Shown here piece by piece: positions 1 through 9,222 of a DNA stretch of 64,000 bases; positions within the stretch are counted from its first letter, which is position 1, and each line of letters opens with the position of its first letter. The DNA is from JALQUL01 sp964556425 (GTDB lineage: Bacteria; Pseudomonadota; Gammaproteobacteria; Burkholderiales; Burkholderiaceae_C). The stretch is taken from assembly GCA_964556425.1 (NCBI GenBank), contig CAZKWC010000007.1, positions 11,902 through 75,901 on the forward strand, given 5' to 3'. The position numbers and the translations under genes are program-made. The notes under the pieces are model-generated. The model did not search any database. It worked only from the letters and a program-made list of their open reading frames with translations, and was not told where the DNA came from.

Positions 1-131
<131 letters not shown>

Positions 132-350
132 CTACCTATAGGGATTTAACTACTATTTTAGTTAAAAATTGAATTCTAATATTTTGCGAATCAAGCTACT
201 TGCATTACACAATGTAAGTTCACTTTATTCACAGAGACAATGATGATGCAATTAGTAAAATCTTATTTTAAATTGACGAGCAAAACAAGAGACCCGTAAC
301 AATAGAAATTTTTTTTTAAAAACATCAAAATGATGCATAAAGTTGCTTCA

Positions 351-382
351 TCTAAAAACAAATAAGCCCGCACTAAGCGGGC
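351..382 (-). terminator. Rho-independent terminator of rplU-rpmA
   Basis: On the minus strand GCCCGC-TTAGT-GCGGGC (365-381) is followed by a T-rich tract, 41 bases after the rpmA stop. The rest of the 126-423 interval before obgE is AT-rich, and I see no gene or other clear element in it. Confidence 0.8.
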
Positions 383-423
383 CCTAATACTAATGCAAGT
401 CAGGGACTGCAACAGTTTTAATT

Positions 424-681
424 TTAAGCAGCAGTAATGTTTACCACTTGCTTGTTTAAATGACCTTTAATTGCAAAAGAGACAACACCGTCCTTTAATG
501 CAAATAAAGTGTGGTCAACACCAATACCGACATTGTTGCCTGGGTGGAATTTAGTACCACGTTGACGAACAATAATAGCGCCAGCAGAAATTGTTTGGCC
601 ACCGAACGCTTTAACACCCAACATTTTTGGTTGTGAGTCACGTCCATTTCGCGTAGAGCCGCCGCCTTTTTTTTGTGCCAT
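424..681 (-). CDS. rpmA: 50S ribosomal protein L27
   Basis: An 85-residue protein of the usual L27 length. It begins [16 protein letters not shown] and continues with the conserved LGVKAFGGQ and [18 protein letters not shown] segments. L27 sits at the peptidyl-transferase centre of the large subunit, and its N-terminal tail reaches the tRNA acceptor ends. The start has a good ribosome binding site (AGGAGTCATTCAAG-ATG). It lies 30 bases downstream of rplU, so the two are one transcription unit closed by the terminator at 351-382. Confidence 0.98.
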   Translation of the reverse strand: MAQKKGGGSTRNGRDSQPKMLGVKAFGGQTISAGAIIVRQRGTKFHPGNNVGIGVDHTLFALKDGVVSFAIKGHLNKQVVNITAA

Positions 682-711
682 CTTGAATGACTCCTAGATC
701 AGCTGGTTAAA

Positions 712-1083
712 TTATTTGGCTTCAGGTGTGTAAGCAGCAGGTGCTGTATAAACAGCTGATGCAGTACCCAACGAAGAGGTGATTTCAGAAATAAACAATG
801 TTGTATATGCCTGACGATGACCTTGACGTTTTTGATAATGTTTACGACGACGCATTTTAAAAATGTGAACTTTGTCGTGAAGACCATGAACAATTACATT
901 GACTTTAACGGTAGCGCCGGAAACCAAGGGAGTACCTACTGCAATTTTGCCTTCGCTGGCGACAGCTAAGACTTCAGTGAATACCAACTCTTGACCAACG
1001 TCCGCAGCAATCTGTTCTACTTTAATTTTATCGCCGGCGCTTACACGATACTGCTTACCGCCGGTTTTTATGACTGCGTACAT
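712..1083 (-). CDS. rplU: 50S ribosomal protein L21 with C-terminal extension
   Basis: L21, a 23S rRNA-binding protein of the large subunit. It starts [14 protein letters not shown] and carries the family signature around residues 78-93 ([16 protein letters not shown]). At 123 residues it is about 20 longer than the roughly 103-residue E. coli protein. The extra part is an Ala/Thr/Ser-rich tail after residue 103 (ending AYTPEAK). A GAGGT ribosome binding site precedes the ATG. First gene of rplU-rpmA, divergent from ispB. Confidence 0.97.
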   Translation of the reverse strand: MYAVIKTGGKQYRVSAGDKIKVEQIAADVGQELVFTEVLAVASEGKIAVGTPLVSGATVKVNVIVHGLHDKVHIFKMRRRKHYQKRQGHRQAYTTLFISEITSSLGTASAVYTAPAAYTPEAK

Positions 1084-1448
1084 AATGACCTCTTATTTTG
1101 ATAACTTATCCTTAAATACCCTTATCTAAGGAACCTAGCATTTTAGCATAAATAGAATTAATCATGTGATTTAGCCGGTATTTTTCACCAAAATCATCAT
1201 CAAAACATCACAATCTATTGCAATTTTGAACAACACAACACATCAAATCAAAAAGCCCTCTTTGCTTATTCAACAAAAAATGTAGTGAACCTAATGAAAT
1301 ATTTGTCTTAAAAATGAGAAAAAAGCCTGTTTTTATCGAGAAATCAGGGCTTTAACTATTTTTTAATTGATTACATGAGCGGACAATAACATCTTTCTCA
1401 AAATTCGATTACTTTTTTAGGATAATCAGTACAGAACCTTAGGAACTG
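1084..1448. other. Divergent intergenic region rplU / ispB
   Basis: 365 bp with no gene, AT-rich. It holds the candidate rplU promoter. On the ispB side are three related segments: AAAGCCCT (1252-1259), AAAGCCTG (1322-1329) and CAGGGCTTT (1345-1353). The last can pair with either of the first two. Nothing else is recognised. Confidence 0.4.
1140..1145 (-). promoter_or_regulatory. Candidate extended -10 of the rplU-rpmA promoter
   Basis: On the minus strand TATGC-TAAAAT gives a TGn-TAAAAT extended -10 about 57 bases before the rplU start. No good -35 is visible at 17 bp, which is tolerated by extended -10 promoters. By-eye prediction only. Confidence 0.35.
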
Positions 1449-2435
1449 ATGATTTTGACTGATTTAACCCATACCCCAAAAGACCCACTCGCTATTCTTT
1501 CCTACGACATGGAAAAAGTAGATGTATGTATTACAGAACAACTCGCCTCCAATATACCATTGGTCGGTCAAGTTGCTCAGTACATTATATCGGCTGGTGG
1601 AAAAAGGCTTAGGCCAGCATTGTTGCTACTCACTAGTGGTGCGCTTGGTTACCAAAATCCACTGCGCTACGACATGGCTGCAGTGGTTGAGTTTATTCAT
1701 ACAGCCACTTTATTACACGATGATGTAGTTGATGAATCTACCCTTAGGCGTGGTAAAGCAACTGCTAACGAGGCATTTGGCAACCCAGCCAGTGTTTTAG
1801 TAGGGGATTTTTTATATTCAAGAGCTTTTCAAATGATGGTAAAAGCCGATGACATGAAAATTATGCAAATTTTATCGGATGCAACTAATGTGATTGCCGA
1901 AGGTGAAGTATTGCAATTAATGAATATGCATGATGCATCACTTACTGAGCAAGATTATTTAACTGTTATACGCTCTAAAACAGCTAAATTATTTGAAGCG
2001 AGTGCTAGACTAGGCGCTGTTTTAGCTAAAAATACTCAAGCTGAAGCAGCTTGCGCTACTTATGGACAAGCTTTAGGTACTGCTTTTCAGGTTATTGATG
2101 ATATTTTAGATTATGCTGGGGATGCAGAAGTTTTAGGCAAAAATTTAGGGGATGATTTACGCGAGGGAAAAGTCACTCTTCCATTAATTGCAGCAATGCA
2201 AAGAGGAACCCCAGAACAAACTCAACTTATTAAAAATGCTGTCGAAAATGGTTCAATTGAGCAACTTTCAGAGGTTGTTTCAATTGTCCGAAGTACGGGG
2301 GCTTTGGATATAACGCATCAATATGCTTCTCTTGAAGCACAAAGAGCCATTGACGCAGCCCGAACACTGCCCAATAATCCATTTACAGAATCACTCATTA
2401 TGCTAGGTAGTCAGTTATTGCGAAGAAAGTATTAA
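1449..2435 (+). CDS. ispB: Octaprenyl/polyprenyl diphosphate synthase
   Basis: A trans-prenyltransferase that builds the long isoprenoid side chain of ubiquinone from farnesyl diphosphate and IPP. 328 residues, the usual length. The first aspartate-rich motif DDVVD is at 91-95 and the second DDILD at 217-221, with the GGKRLRP substrate-binding segment at 50-56. The ATG follows AGGA with suitable spacing. It is divergent from rplU, as in most Burkholderiales and Gammaproteobacteria. The chain length is inferred from family and context, not readable with certainty. Confidence 0.95.
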   Translation: MILTDLTHTPKDPLAILSYDMEKVDVCITEQLASNIPLVGQVAQYIISAGGKRLRPALLLLTSGALGYQNPLRYDMAAVVEFIHTATLLHDDVVDESTLRRGKATANEAFGNPASVLVGDFLYSRAFQMMVKADDMKIMQILSDATNVIAEGEVLQLMNMHDASLTEQDYLTVIRSKTAKLFEASARLGAVLAKNTQAEAACATYGQALGTAFQVIDDILDYAGDAEVLGKNLGDDLREGKVTLPLIAAMQRGTPEQTQLIKNAVENGSIEQLSEVVSIVRSTGALDITHQYASLEAQRAIDAARTLPNNPFTESLIMLGSQLLRRKY

Positions 2436-2498
2436 CCCTTCAATATGATGATTATCTTGTTCCCATTTATTTTTAGCAAAGCTTAATCGCTTTTCCTT

Positions 2499-3716
2499 AT
2501 GGCCACAAAGTCAAGTAAACCATCTAATCAATCTGTTTATCGCTGGGACGGCAAAGATAGAAGGGGTAACCCTGTAAGCGGAGAAAGTCGCGCCATTAGC
2601 GAGTTGCAAGTGAGCACAATGCTTCGCAGGCAAGGTGTCACTCCCACTAAGATTAGAAAGAAAAAGGCTAACCGTGGTAAGGCGATTAAACCTAAAGATA
2701 TTTCTGTTTTTACTAGGCAATTAGCCACTATGATGAAAGCTGGCGTACCTTTAATGCAAACTTTTGATATTGTTGCTCGAGGTAACTCCAACCCACGTGT
2801 CTCTTATCTTTTGGACCGCATACGTACTAGTTTAGAAACAGGTACACCTCTACATGCTTCTTTTAGACGACATCCAAAATATTTTAATGATCTGTATTGC
2901 AATTTAGTAGAAGCAGGCGAGCAGGCCGGTATCTTAGAATCCATCTTAGACCGCTTAGCAACCTACCTTGAAAAAACCGAAGCTTTAAAAAGCAAAATCA
3001 AATCAGCGCTAATGTACCCTATCGCTGTTATGGTGGTGGCAGTTTTGGTGGTGGCCGTCATTATGTTGTTTGTGATTCCTTCGTTTAAACAAGTTTTCTC
3101 TTCTTTTGGAGCTGAACTTCCAGCACCCACTTTGTTGGTTATTGCTATCAGTGATGCATTTGTGGCTTATTGGTGGCTTATTTTTGGAGCAACAGGAATT
3201 GGTGGCTGGCTCTTGTATAGCACCTACAAAAAAAGCAAAACCATGCAAGCTGCACTCGATCGTATGTTATTAAAAGCGCCAGTATTTGGGGAGCTTGTCG
3301 AAAAATCAGTGATTGCTCGCTGGACGCGTACATTAGCCACTATGTTTGCAGCTGGTGTACCGTTAGTAAATGCCTTAGGTTCTGTTGGTGGGGCATCAGG
3401 AAATTCTGTTTATGTATCTGCTACCGAACGTATACAGCACTCTGTGGCGACTGGCACACCTTTAAATATTGCGATGTCTACTGCAGGTGTGTTTCCTACC
3501 ATGGTGCTTCAAATGAGTGCCATCGGAGAAGAATCAGGTACCTTAGATCAAATGTTGATTAAAGCAGCTGACTTTTATGAAGCTGAAGTTGATGAAATGG
3601 TTGCTGGCTTGTCTAGTCTCTTAGAACCCATCATTATTGTATTTTTAGGAACTTTAATTGGTGGCATTGTAGTCGCTATGTACTTACCCATCTTTAAACT
3701 GGGCCAAGTGGTATGA
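2499..3716 (+). CDS. pilC: Type IV pilus inner-membrane platform protein PilC
   Basis: Inner-membrane platform protein of type IV pili (GspF/PilC family), which works with the assembly ATPase PilB and retraction ATPase PilT. 405 residues. Two T2SSF domains are visible: one opens with FTRQLATMMKAGVPL near residue 72, the second with WTRTLATMFAAGVPL near 272. There are three hydrophobic segments (about 172-195, 225-245 and 375-395). The last codons overlap the pilD start. In Burkholderiales pilB usually precedes pilC directly, but here the previous gene is ispB, 63 bp away. No clear ribosome binding site precedes this ATG. Confidence 0.95.
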   Translation: MATKSSKPSNQSVYRWDGKDRRGNPVSGESRAISELQVSTMLRRQGVTPTKIRKKKANRGKAIKPKDISVFTRQLATMMKAGVPLMQTFDIVARGNSNPRVSYLLDRIRTSLETGTPLHASFRRHPKYFNDLYCNLVEAGEQAGILESILDRLATYLEKTEALKSKIKSALMYPIAVMVVAVLVVAVIMLFVIPSFKQVFSSFGAELPAPTLLVIAISDAFVAYWWLIFGATGIGGWLLYSTYKKSKTMQAALDRMLLKAPVFGELVEKSVIARWTRTLATMFAAGVPLVNALGSVGGASGNSVYVSATERIQHSVATGTPLNIAMSTAGVFPTMVLQMSAIGEESGTLDQMLIKAADFYEAEVDEMVAGLSSLLEPIIIVFLGTLIGGIVVAMYLPIFKLGQVV

Positions 3717-4570
3717 TGATAGACGACACTTTTTTACCCGCGTTCATTTTTGGTCTACTAGGATTAATGATAGGAAGTTTTTTAAATGTTGTCATTTATC
3801 GATTACCTATTATGTATGCGGCAGATTGGGATTTAGAGTTTGAAACCGAACCTTCTCATCCAGAACAAGCTATTGTAACGGCACCACGCCAATTTAATTT
3901 AGCAGTGCCTGCTTCTGCCTGCCCGCAATGTGGCAACACCTTAAAGTGGTGGCACAACATACCCGTGCTTAGCTACATTTTGTTAAAAGGAAAATGCAAC
4001 TTTTGTAAAACACCCGTTAGCTTGCGTTACCCCTTCATAGAGCTAAGTACGAGCTTTTTGTATTTGGCTTGCTTTTTTATGTATGGTTGGACTTTAACTG
4101 CAGTTGCTTGGGCTGGTTTTTGTACTATCGTGGTAGTAGCTGCTGGCATTGATTGGGATACTCAAATTCTGCCTGATGTACTCACCCTACCCCTAGTTTG
4201 GGCTGGCCTTACTTTATCCAATTTAAGAATAATTGACGTTCCCATTGAAAGCTCTATTTGGGGTGCAGTTTTAGGTTATATGGTGTTATGGACGGTATTT
4301 TGGATTTTCAAACTCATAACGGGTAAAGAGGGTATGGGCTATGGAGATTTTAAATTTTTAGCTGCTTTTGGCGCTTGGATGGGGCCTTTAGCCATTATTC
4401 CGATTCTTTTGTTATCATGTACGGCAGGTGCTTTGATTGGAATAACACTTCGCTTAAAAGGTAGCCTGGAACAAAATCAATCAATCGCCTTTGGTCCTTA
4501 TTTAGCAGTAGCAGCCTTAATTATGTTTTTTGGCAGTAATATTATTTACACTTTTTTACATTTTCAATAA
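3713..4570 (+). CDS. pilD: Prepilin peptidase / N-methyltransferase PilD
   Basis: A bifunctional inner-membrane aspartic protease that cleaves type IV prepilin leader peptides and methylates the new N-terminal residue. 285 residues with several membrane segments. The cytoplasmic zinc-binding loop has two CxxC pairs (C70/C73 and C95/C98). The catalytic aspartates fit GIDWD (147/149) and the GYGD motif (D212). It overlaps pilC by 4 bp (ATGATGA), so translation is coupled. It is followed by coaE, as in other betaproteobacteria. Confidence 0.95.
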   Translation: MMIDDTFLPAFIFGLLGLMIGSFLNVVIYRLPIMYAADWDLEFETEPSHPEQAIVTAPRQFNLAVPASACPQCGNTLKWWHNIPVLSYILLKGKCNFCKTPVSLRYPFIELSTSFLYLACFFMYGWTLTAVAWAGFCTIVVVAAGIDWDTQILPDVLTLPLVWAGLTLSNLRIIDVPIESSIWGAVLGYMVLWTVFWIFKLITGKEGMGYGDFKFLAAFGAWMGPLAIIPILLLSCTAGALIGITLRLKGSLEQNQSIAFGPYLAVAALIMFFGSNIIYTFLHFQ

Positions 4571-4583
4571 TCCAATTTTTATT

Positions 4584-5261
4584 ATGACCTACATTATTGG
4601 ATTAACCGGCGGAATTGGCTCAGGAAAAAGTACTGTATCTGAGTATTTACGTGGATTTGGAGCCTATGTTATTGATGCTGATGCAATTTCAAGACAAATG
4701 ACGGCTATTAATGGCCCAGCAATCCCAATTATAGAAAAACAGTTTGGACCTGACTATATATCAATTGACGGCTCTATGAACAGGGATAAAATGAGAGAAT
4801 TAGTTTTCTCTAATTTACAAGCGAAAAATAAACTTGAATTAATTGTTCATCCGTTAATACAGCATTACACTCAAATAGCTGTTGAACATGCAATGTCAAT
4901 TAATACTCAATTTATTGTTCATGATTTGCCATTATTGGTTGAAAGCGGACACTGGAGAAAACAACTTCACCATGTTTTAGTGGTGGATTGTGAAAGAGAA
5001 ATTCAAATTCAAAGAGTTATTGCCAGAAATGGACTTTCAAGAAATGCGGTTGAGTTAATTATTCAACAACAAGCACCCAGAAAAATTCGTTTAGCCTGTG
5101 CTGACTCGGTAATTAACAATTCAAATCTTGATTTGAAGCAATTAGAAACTAGGGTTAGTCAATGGTGGAAAATGGCAAATAACAAACTCAGGTTCGATCC
5201 CAAAATCTTTTGTCATAATACACAAAAGAGCTCAATTGACGCTCAGGAAATAATGCTGTGA
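4584..5261 (+). CDS. coaE: Dephospho-CoA kinase
   Basis: Last step of coenzyme A synthesis: ATP-dependent phosphorylation of the 3'-OH of dephospho-CoA. The P-loop GGIGSGKST is at residues 9-17 and the family segment DLPLLVESG lies around 113-121. An upstream start at 4530 is open in frame but would add 18 hydrophobic residues before the P-loop and overlap pilD; MTYIIGLTGG is the normal N-terminus, so 4584 is chosen. 225 residues, somewhat longer than the usual ~200, because of a basic C-terminal tail. It overlaps zapD by 4 bp (GTGA). Confidence 0.94.
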   Translation: MTYIIGLTGGIGSGKSTVSEYLRGFGAYVIDADAISRQMTAINGPAIPIIEKQFGPDYISIDGSMNRDKMRELVFSNLQAKNKLELIVHPLIQHYTQIAVEHAMSINTQFIVHDLPLLVESGHWRKQLHHVLVVDCEREIQIQRVIARNGLSRNAVELIIQQQAPRKIRLACADSVINNSNLDLKQLETRVSQWWKMANNKLRFDPKIFCHNTQKSSIDAQEIML

Positions 5262-6013
5262 TTTTGTACGAATATCCTTTAAATGAAAGAATCCGGACTT
5301 TTTTACGTCTGGAGCACCTTTTTACTCGACTCCGTCACCTTATCACAGAGGAGTCGGCTGTTTCTCATCATTTCTCATTAGCTACCATCTTTGAAATCAT
5401 GGATGTTTGTGGCCGAGCCGACCTCAAAACAGAAGTCATGAAAGATATTGAGAGGCAAAGACAATTATTAAAAGGCTTTAGAGGTAACCCTGCTATTTCC
5501 GAAGTTATCCTAGATCAAGTTATTCGCCAACTCGATAGTTGCTACGATAATTTAAGTATTATTCAAGGTAAAGTTGGGCAAAACCTTGCCGAAAATGACT
5601 GGTTGATGAGTATCCGTAGTCGTATTGCAATTCCTGGTGGTACTTGTGAATTCGATCTTCCGGCCTACTATTTCTGGTTGCAAAAATCTTCAGGTAGCCG
5701 GCAGGCACAATTGGCTAGCTGGGCTCGCTCTTTATTTCCTATGGAAAGCGCAATCAAACTTTTATTGCATATGTTACGTGAGTCAGGTGCACCACAAAAA
5801 GTGATTGCCACCAACGGGGTGTTTCAACAAAACTTACCCTTGGGTAGAACTTGTCAATTATTACGCGTAGCAGTTAATCCAAGCTATGACTTAATCCCTG
5901 AAATTAGTGGTAACCGTTTGATGTTCTCCATTCGATTCTTGCAATTATTACAAGATGGACGCTTGCAAGCTAGAAGTGACTCTACCCCTGTTGAACTCAC
6001 TTTGTGCTCTTAA
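5258..6013 (+). CDS. zapD: Cell division protein ZapD
   Basis: FtsZ-interacting protein that bundles FtsZ protofilaments at the division ring. 251 residues beginning VILYEYPLNERIRTFLRLE, the conserved N-terminus of the YacF/ZapD family. It starts with GTG inside a GTGA overlap with the coaE stop, so it is translationally coupled. The coaE-zapD-yacG order is conserved across gamma- and betaproteobacteria. Confidence 0.95.
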   Translation: MILYEYPLNERIRTFLRLEHLFTRLRHLITEESAVSHHFSLATIFEIMDVCGRADLKTEVMKDIERQRQLLKGFRGNPAISEVILDQVIRQLDSCYDNLSIIQGKVGQNLAENDWLMSIRSRIAIPGGTCEFDLPAYYFWLQKSSGSRQAQLASWARSLFPMESAIKLLLHMLRESGAPQKVIATNGVFQQNLPLGRTCQLLRVAVNPSYDLIPEISGNRLMFSIRFLQLLQDGRLQARSDSTPVELTLCS

Positions 6014-6027
6014 AATTAGTCGCTAAC

Positions 6028-6243
6028 ATGACTTCAGACTCTCATTCTAATCACCTGGGCACTGATGCTTCAGTGCCAGTTAAATTAGTCAGATGCCCTA
6101 ATTGTGCTGGCGACTCTGTTTATGCTGCTAGCAACCCTTATCGGCCATTTTGTAGCGCTTATTGCAAAAACTCCGACTTTGTCGCTTGGGCCAATGAAGA
6201 CTTTAGAGTTCCAGAAAAATCCTCTACCGATCTAGAGGACTAA
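6028..6243 (+). CDS. yacG: DNA gyrase inhibitor YacG, zinc-finger protein
   Basis: A small zinc protein which, in E. coli, binds GyrB and inhibits gyrase. From the ATG at 6028 it is 71 residues. The four zinc cysteines are CPNC and, about 15 residues on, CSAYC, followed by the family's FVAWANEDFRVP. An in-frame GTG at 6004 would give 79 residues and a 10-bp overlap with zapD; neither start has a clear ribosome binding site, so the start is uncertain. Last gene of the pilC-pilD-coaE-zapD-yacG run. Confidence 0.9.
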   Translation: MTSDSHSNHLGTDASVPVKLVRCPNCAGDSVYAASNPYRPFCSAYCKNSDFVAWANEDFRVPEKSSTDLED

Positions 6244-6246
6244 ACT

Positions 6247-6278
6247 AAAAAGCCTATTCCAATTGAATAGGCTTTTTT
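6247..6278. terminator. Bidirectional terminator between yacG and mutT
   Basis: AAAAAGCCTATTC-CAATT-GAATAGGCTTTTTT forms a hairpin with an A tract on one side and a T tract on the other. It therefore serves both convergent transcripts. It ends 2 bases before the mutT stop codon. Confidence 0.88.
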
Positions 6279-6280
6279 AC

Positions 6281-6703
6281 TTAATCTGACGCTAACTCTT
6301 GCTCTATCCACTCAAGCACGGGTAAAGAGCCAGGTAATACAGGGCTTACCGTGACTGGAATTTGTTGCCAACTGGCTTGTTGCGCCTCTTTTAAATCCAA
6401 ATCATTGGTCCATGCTAAAACCTTGCAAAAATGCAATAACACTCTTGCATGGGGGTAGCTCACTTCTAGCTCTCGCCAAGCCACAATTTGAGTTGCCACA
6501 ACACCTAATTCTTCTTCTAGCTCTCTAATTAAGGCTTGTTCGACAGTTTCACCTGCTTCTAACTTACCACCAGGAAATTCCCAATAACCCTCATACACTC
6601 GACCTTGTGAACGAGAGGTCATTAAAAACTGCTGACCCTGCCATAAAACCCCCACAGCAACATGCTGCAAGGGGCGAGTGTCATTATCTAAATGATGCGT
6701 CAT
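6281..6703 (-). CDS. mutT: Nudix hydrolase, MutT-type 8-oxo-dGTP diphosphatase
   Basis: Cleaves oxidised nucleotides such as 8-oxo-dGTP to monophosphates, preventing A:T to C:G transversions. 140 residues. The full Nudix box (GX5EX7REUXEEXGU) is present around residues 45-67 (starting GGKLEAGE and reaching RELEEELGV). It lies 3 bases after the DUF815 ATPase stop, in the argJ-ATPase-mutT operon. MutT itself is favoured over other Nudix enzymes by length and the secA-argJ context. Confidence 0.9.
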   Translation of the reverse strand: MTHHLDNDTRPLQHVAVGVLWQGQQFLMTSRSQGRVYEGYWEFPGGKLEAGETVEQALIRELEEELGVVATQIVAWRELEVSYPHARVLLHFCKVLAWTNDLDLKEAQQASWQQIPVTVSPVLPGSLPVLEWIEQELASD

Positions 6704-6705
6704 TT

Positions 6706-7602
6706 TTAAGGGCGCTTAGCAGAGCGATGCAAAGCAATTCGGCCGCAATAGTCTTTAGCAAACTGAAATGCTACCCTGCCACTTCTAGAACCTCGCTCTA
6801 AGGCCCATATTAAAGCTTCAGGATGCGATTTTGCAGCATCGTCTTGAGACAGGCCTAGATTGAGCAACCATTGATCTACGATAGCTAAATAATCTTGCTG
6901 ACTAAACGGATAAAAACTAACCCAAAGACCAAAACGTTCAGATAAAGAAATTTTTTCCTCTGTACCCTCACCAGGATGCACTTCGCCATTTTCTTGATGC
7001 TGATACTGCAAATTTTCTTTGACATATTCAGGCAATAAATGACGTCTATTACTGGTGGCATAAATAAGCACATTGCTATTAGTAGCTGTGCCAGCAACCG
7101 AACCATCTAAAACACTTTTTAACGCTTTATAGCCGGGCTCACCGTCATCAAAACTTAGGTCATCACAGAAAATAATAAAACGTTCTGGCCTATCAGCCAC
7201 CAAATTAATAATGTCTGGTAAATCGACTAAATCATCTTTATCGATTTCAATTAAACGTAAACCAGCAGCTGCAAAATCGTTTAAGCAGGCTTTGACTAAA
7301 GATGATTTTCCAGTACCACGTGCACCTGTTAACAATACATTATTGGCCAGCGCACCTTTTACAAATTGCTCGGTATTTTCCCAAATTTTTTGCTTTTGAA
7401 TATCAACCTGACACAGTTGCTCTAAGGCAATTAACTGTATATTTTTAACTGGCTCAAGTTGCGCATTACCATGACGTTTACGATATAAAAATGCAATAGA
7501 GGCGGACCAATCAGGAGCCATTAATGCCTTGGGTAAACGGGCATCCATGCTTTCCGCTACACGTAATAAACGCTCTAATAATTCAATGACTTTAGTATCC
7601 AT
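6706..7602 (-). CDS. AAA+ family ATPase (DUF815)
   Basis: 298 residues of the DUF815 family, a widespread but functionally undefined group of P-loop ATPases. Walker A is GARGTGKSS around residues 93-101, and Walker B is FIIFCDD around 143-149. The arginine-rich C-terminal lid ends SGRVAFQFAKDYCGR. It lies between argJ (11 bases upstream) and mutT (3 bases downstream), and in this order it is conserved in Burkholderiales. No substrate can be deduced. Confidence 0.88.
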   Translation of the reverse strand: MDTKVIELLERLLRVAESMDARLPKALMAPDWSASIAFLYRKRHGNAQLEPVKNIQLIALEQLCQVDIQKQKIWENTEQFVKGALANNVLLTGARGTGKSSLVKACLNDFAAAGLRLIEIDKDDLVDLPDIINLVADRPERFIIFCDDLSFDDGEPGYKALKSVLDGSVAGTATNSNVLIYATSNRRHLLPEYVKENLQYQHQENGEVHPGEGTEEKISLSERFGLWVSFYPFSQQDYLAIVDQWLLNLGLSQDDAAKSHPEALIWALERGSRSGRVAFQFAKDYCGRIALHRSAKRP

Positions 7603-7613
7603 AGGGTCTCTTA

Positions 7614-8998
7614 TTAAGAACGGTAATCGGCATTGATCTTGACATAGTCGTAAGACAAATCGCAGGTCCAGACGGTATCTTCTGCCTCACCTCGGCCCAA
7701 TTGAATATGCACCAAGATTTCACTTTTTTTCATGACCGCTTGACCCATTTCTTCTGTGTATAAAGGATCTCGGCCGCCGTTCACTACGACTCTTACATCA
7801 TCTAAATGTAATCCAATTTTGGTTTGATCAAGGTCTTTAATACCACTATAGCCTACCGCTGCCAAAATACGACCTAAATTAGGGTCACTAGCAAAAAATG
7901 CAGTTTTAACCAATGGAGAATGGGCGACAGCATAAGCTGCTAAGCGACATTCTGCTGCATTGGCCCCACCCGACACTTTAACTGTTATGAATTTGGTTGC
8001 TCCCTCACCATCTCTCACAATAGCCTGGGCTAAATTTTGGGCTGCACGAGTTAAAGCTTNNNNNNNNNNNNNNNNNNNNNNNNNNNNNNNNNNNNNNNNN
8101 NNNNNNNNNNNNNNNNNNNNNNNNNNNNNNNNNNNNNNNNNNNNNNNNNNNNNNNNNNNTCACCATCTCTCACAATAGCCTGGGCTAAATTTTGGGCTGC
8201 ACGAGTTAAAGCTTGTTTGACTTGCTGAGCCAAGTCACCATCCCAGTTTTCAATAACTGGATTGCTGGCCTTTTGTGTACTCATCACAATAAAGGAGTCG
8301 TTGGTGGAGGTATCGCCATCAATAGAAATGCGATTAAATGATTTCTCTGCTAAATCAAATGCGAGACCTTTCATAAGGCTTGGTTCTATGCGTGCATCTG
8401 TGGCTAAAAAGCCCAACATAGTGGCCATATTAGGCCTAATCATGCCAGCACCTTTACTAATACCTGTAATGGTAATTTCATGACCTTGCACCACTATTTT
8501 TTCGCTGTAAGACTTAGGTACAGTGTCAGTGGTCATAATGCCCTCAGAGGCAGCGTACCAATTATTCGCATCAAGATTAGCAATAGCGGAAGGCAGGCCA
8601 GCCAATAATTTGTCAATTGGCAAAGTTTCCATAATCACACCAGTAGAAAATGGCAACACTTGATCAGGACTAATATTCAATAACTTTGCCAACGCATAAC
8701 AAGTTTCTTTGGTATGTTGCAATCCCAACTCACCCGTGCCAGCATTGGCATTGCCGGTGTTAATCACTAATGCACGAATAGCCGTGGTAGCCGCCAAATG
8801 AATTTGGCTCACTTGTACAGGAGCGGCACAAAACTTATTTTGAGTAAACACTGCGCCTACGCTACTACCCTCATCCAATAAAAAAACAGTTAAGTCTTTA
8901 CGACCCACTTTGCGAATGCCCGCTTGCGTAATTCCAATTGATAAACCGCTAACGGGTAATAAATCTTGAGCTAATGAGGGGGTGTAATTAACAGGCAT
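7614..8998 (-). CDS. argJ: Bifunctional glutamate N-acetyltransferase / ornithine acetyltransferase, split by an assembly gap
   Basis: ArgJ recycles the acetyl group in arginine synthesis, moving it from N-acetylornithine to glutamate. The precursor self-cleaves before the Thr of the MATML motif, which is visible here. As written the frame is broken by 100 N (8060-8159) flanked by two identical 55-base copies. Removing the N and one copy restores one frame: 839 + 391 bases, i.e. 409 residues plus stop, the normal ArgJ length. The gene is therefore probably intact in the organism. First gene of argJ-DUF815-mutT. Confidence 0.92.
8005..8214. repeat. 55-bp perfect direct repeat flanking 100 N (assembly artefact)
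   Basis: Bases 8005-8059 and 8160-8214 are identical, starting TCACCATCTCTC and ending TTAAAGCTT, with exactly 100 N (8060-8159) between them. This is the pattern left when two contigs that overlap by 55 bases are scaffolded without merging. Both copies are in argJ in the same codon phase. It is not a biological repeat. Confidence 0.93.
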
Positions 8999-9222
8999 AA
9001 GTGCTTTCTAAAAAAAGCCCACAAAGGGGGAAACAGACCTTTTTGTTTGGAGGAAATATTTATTTCTGCATTTATCTCTTATTCATTTGCTCTTAGAAAT
9101 CAAATGCTTTTGTATACATTTCAGAAGTAGGCCATTATAGTGGACTGCTAGGGCTTAGCTTTTTTGGCAATCAAAACATTCCAAAAAGCAAGCAATAAGC
9201 AACTTCTGCTAGCGAGCATCAG

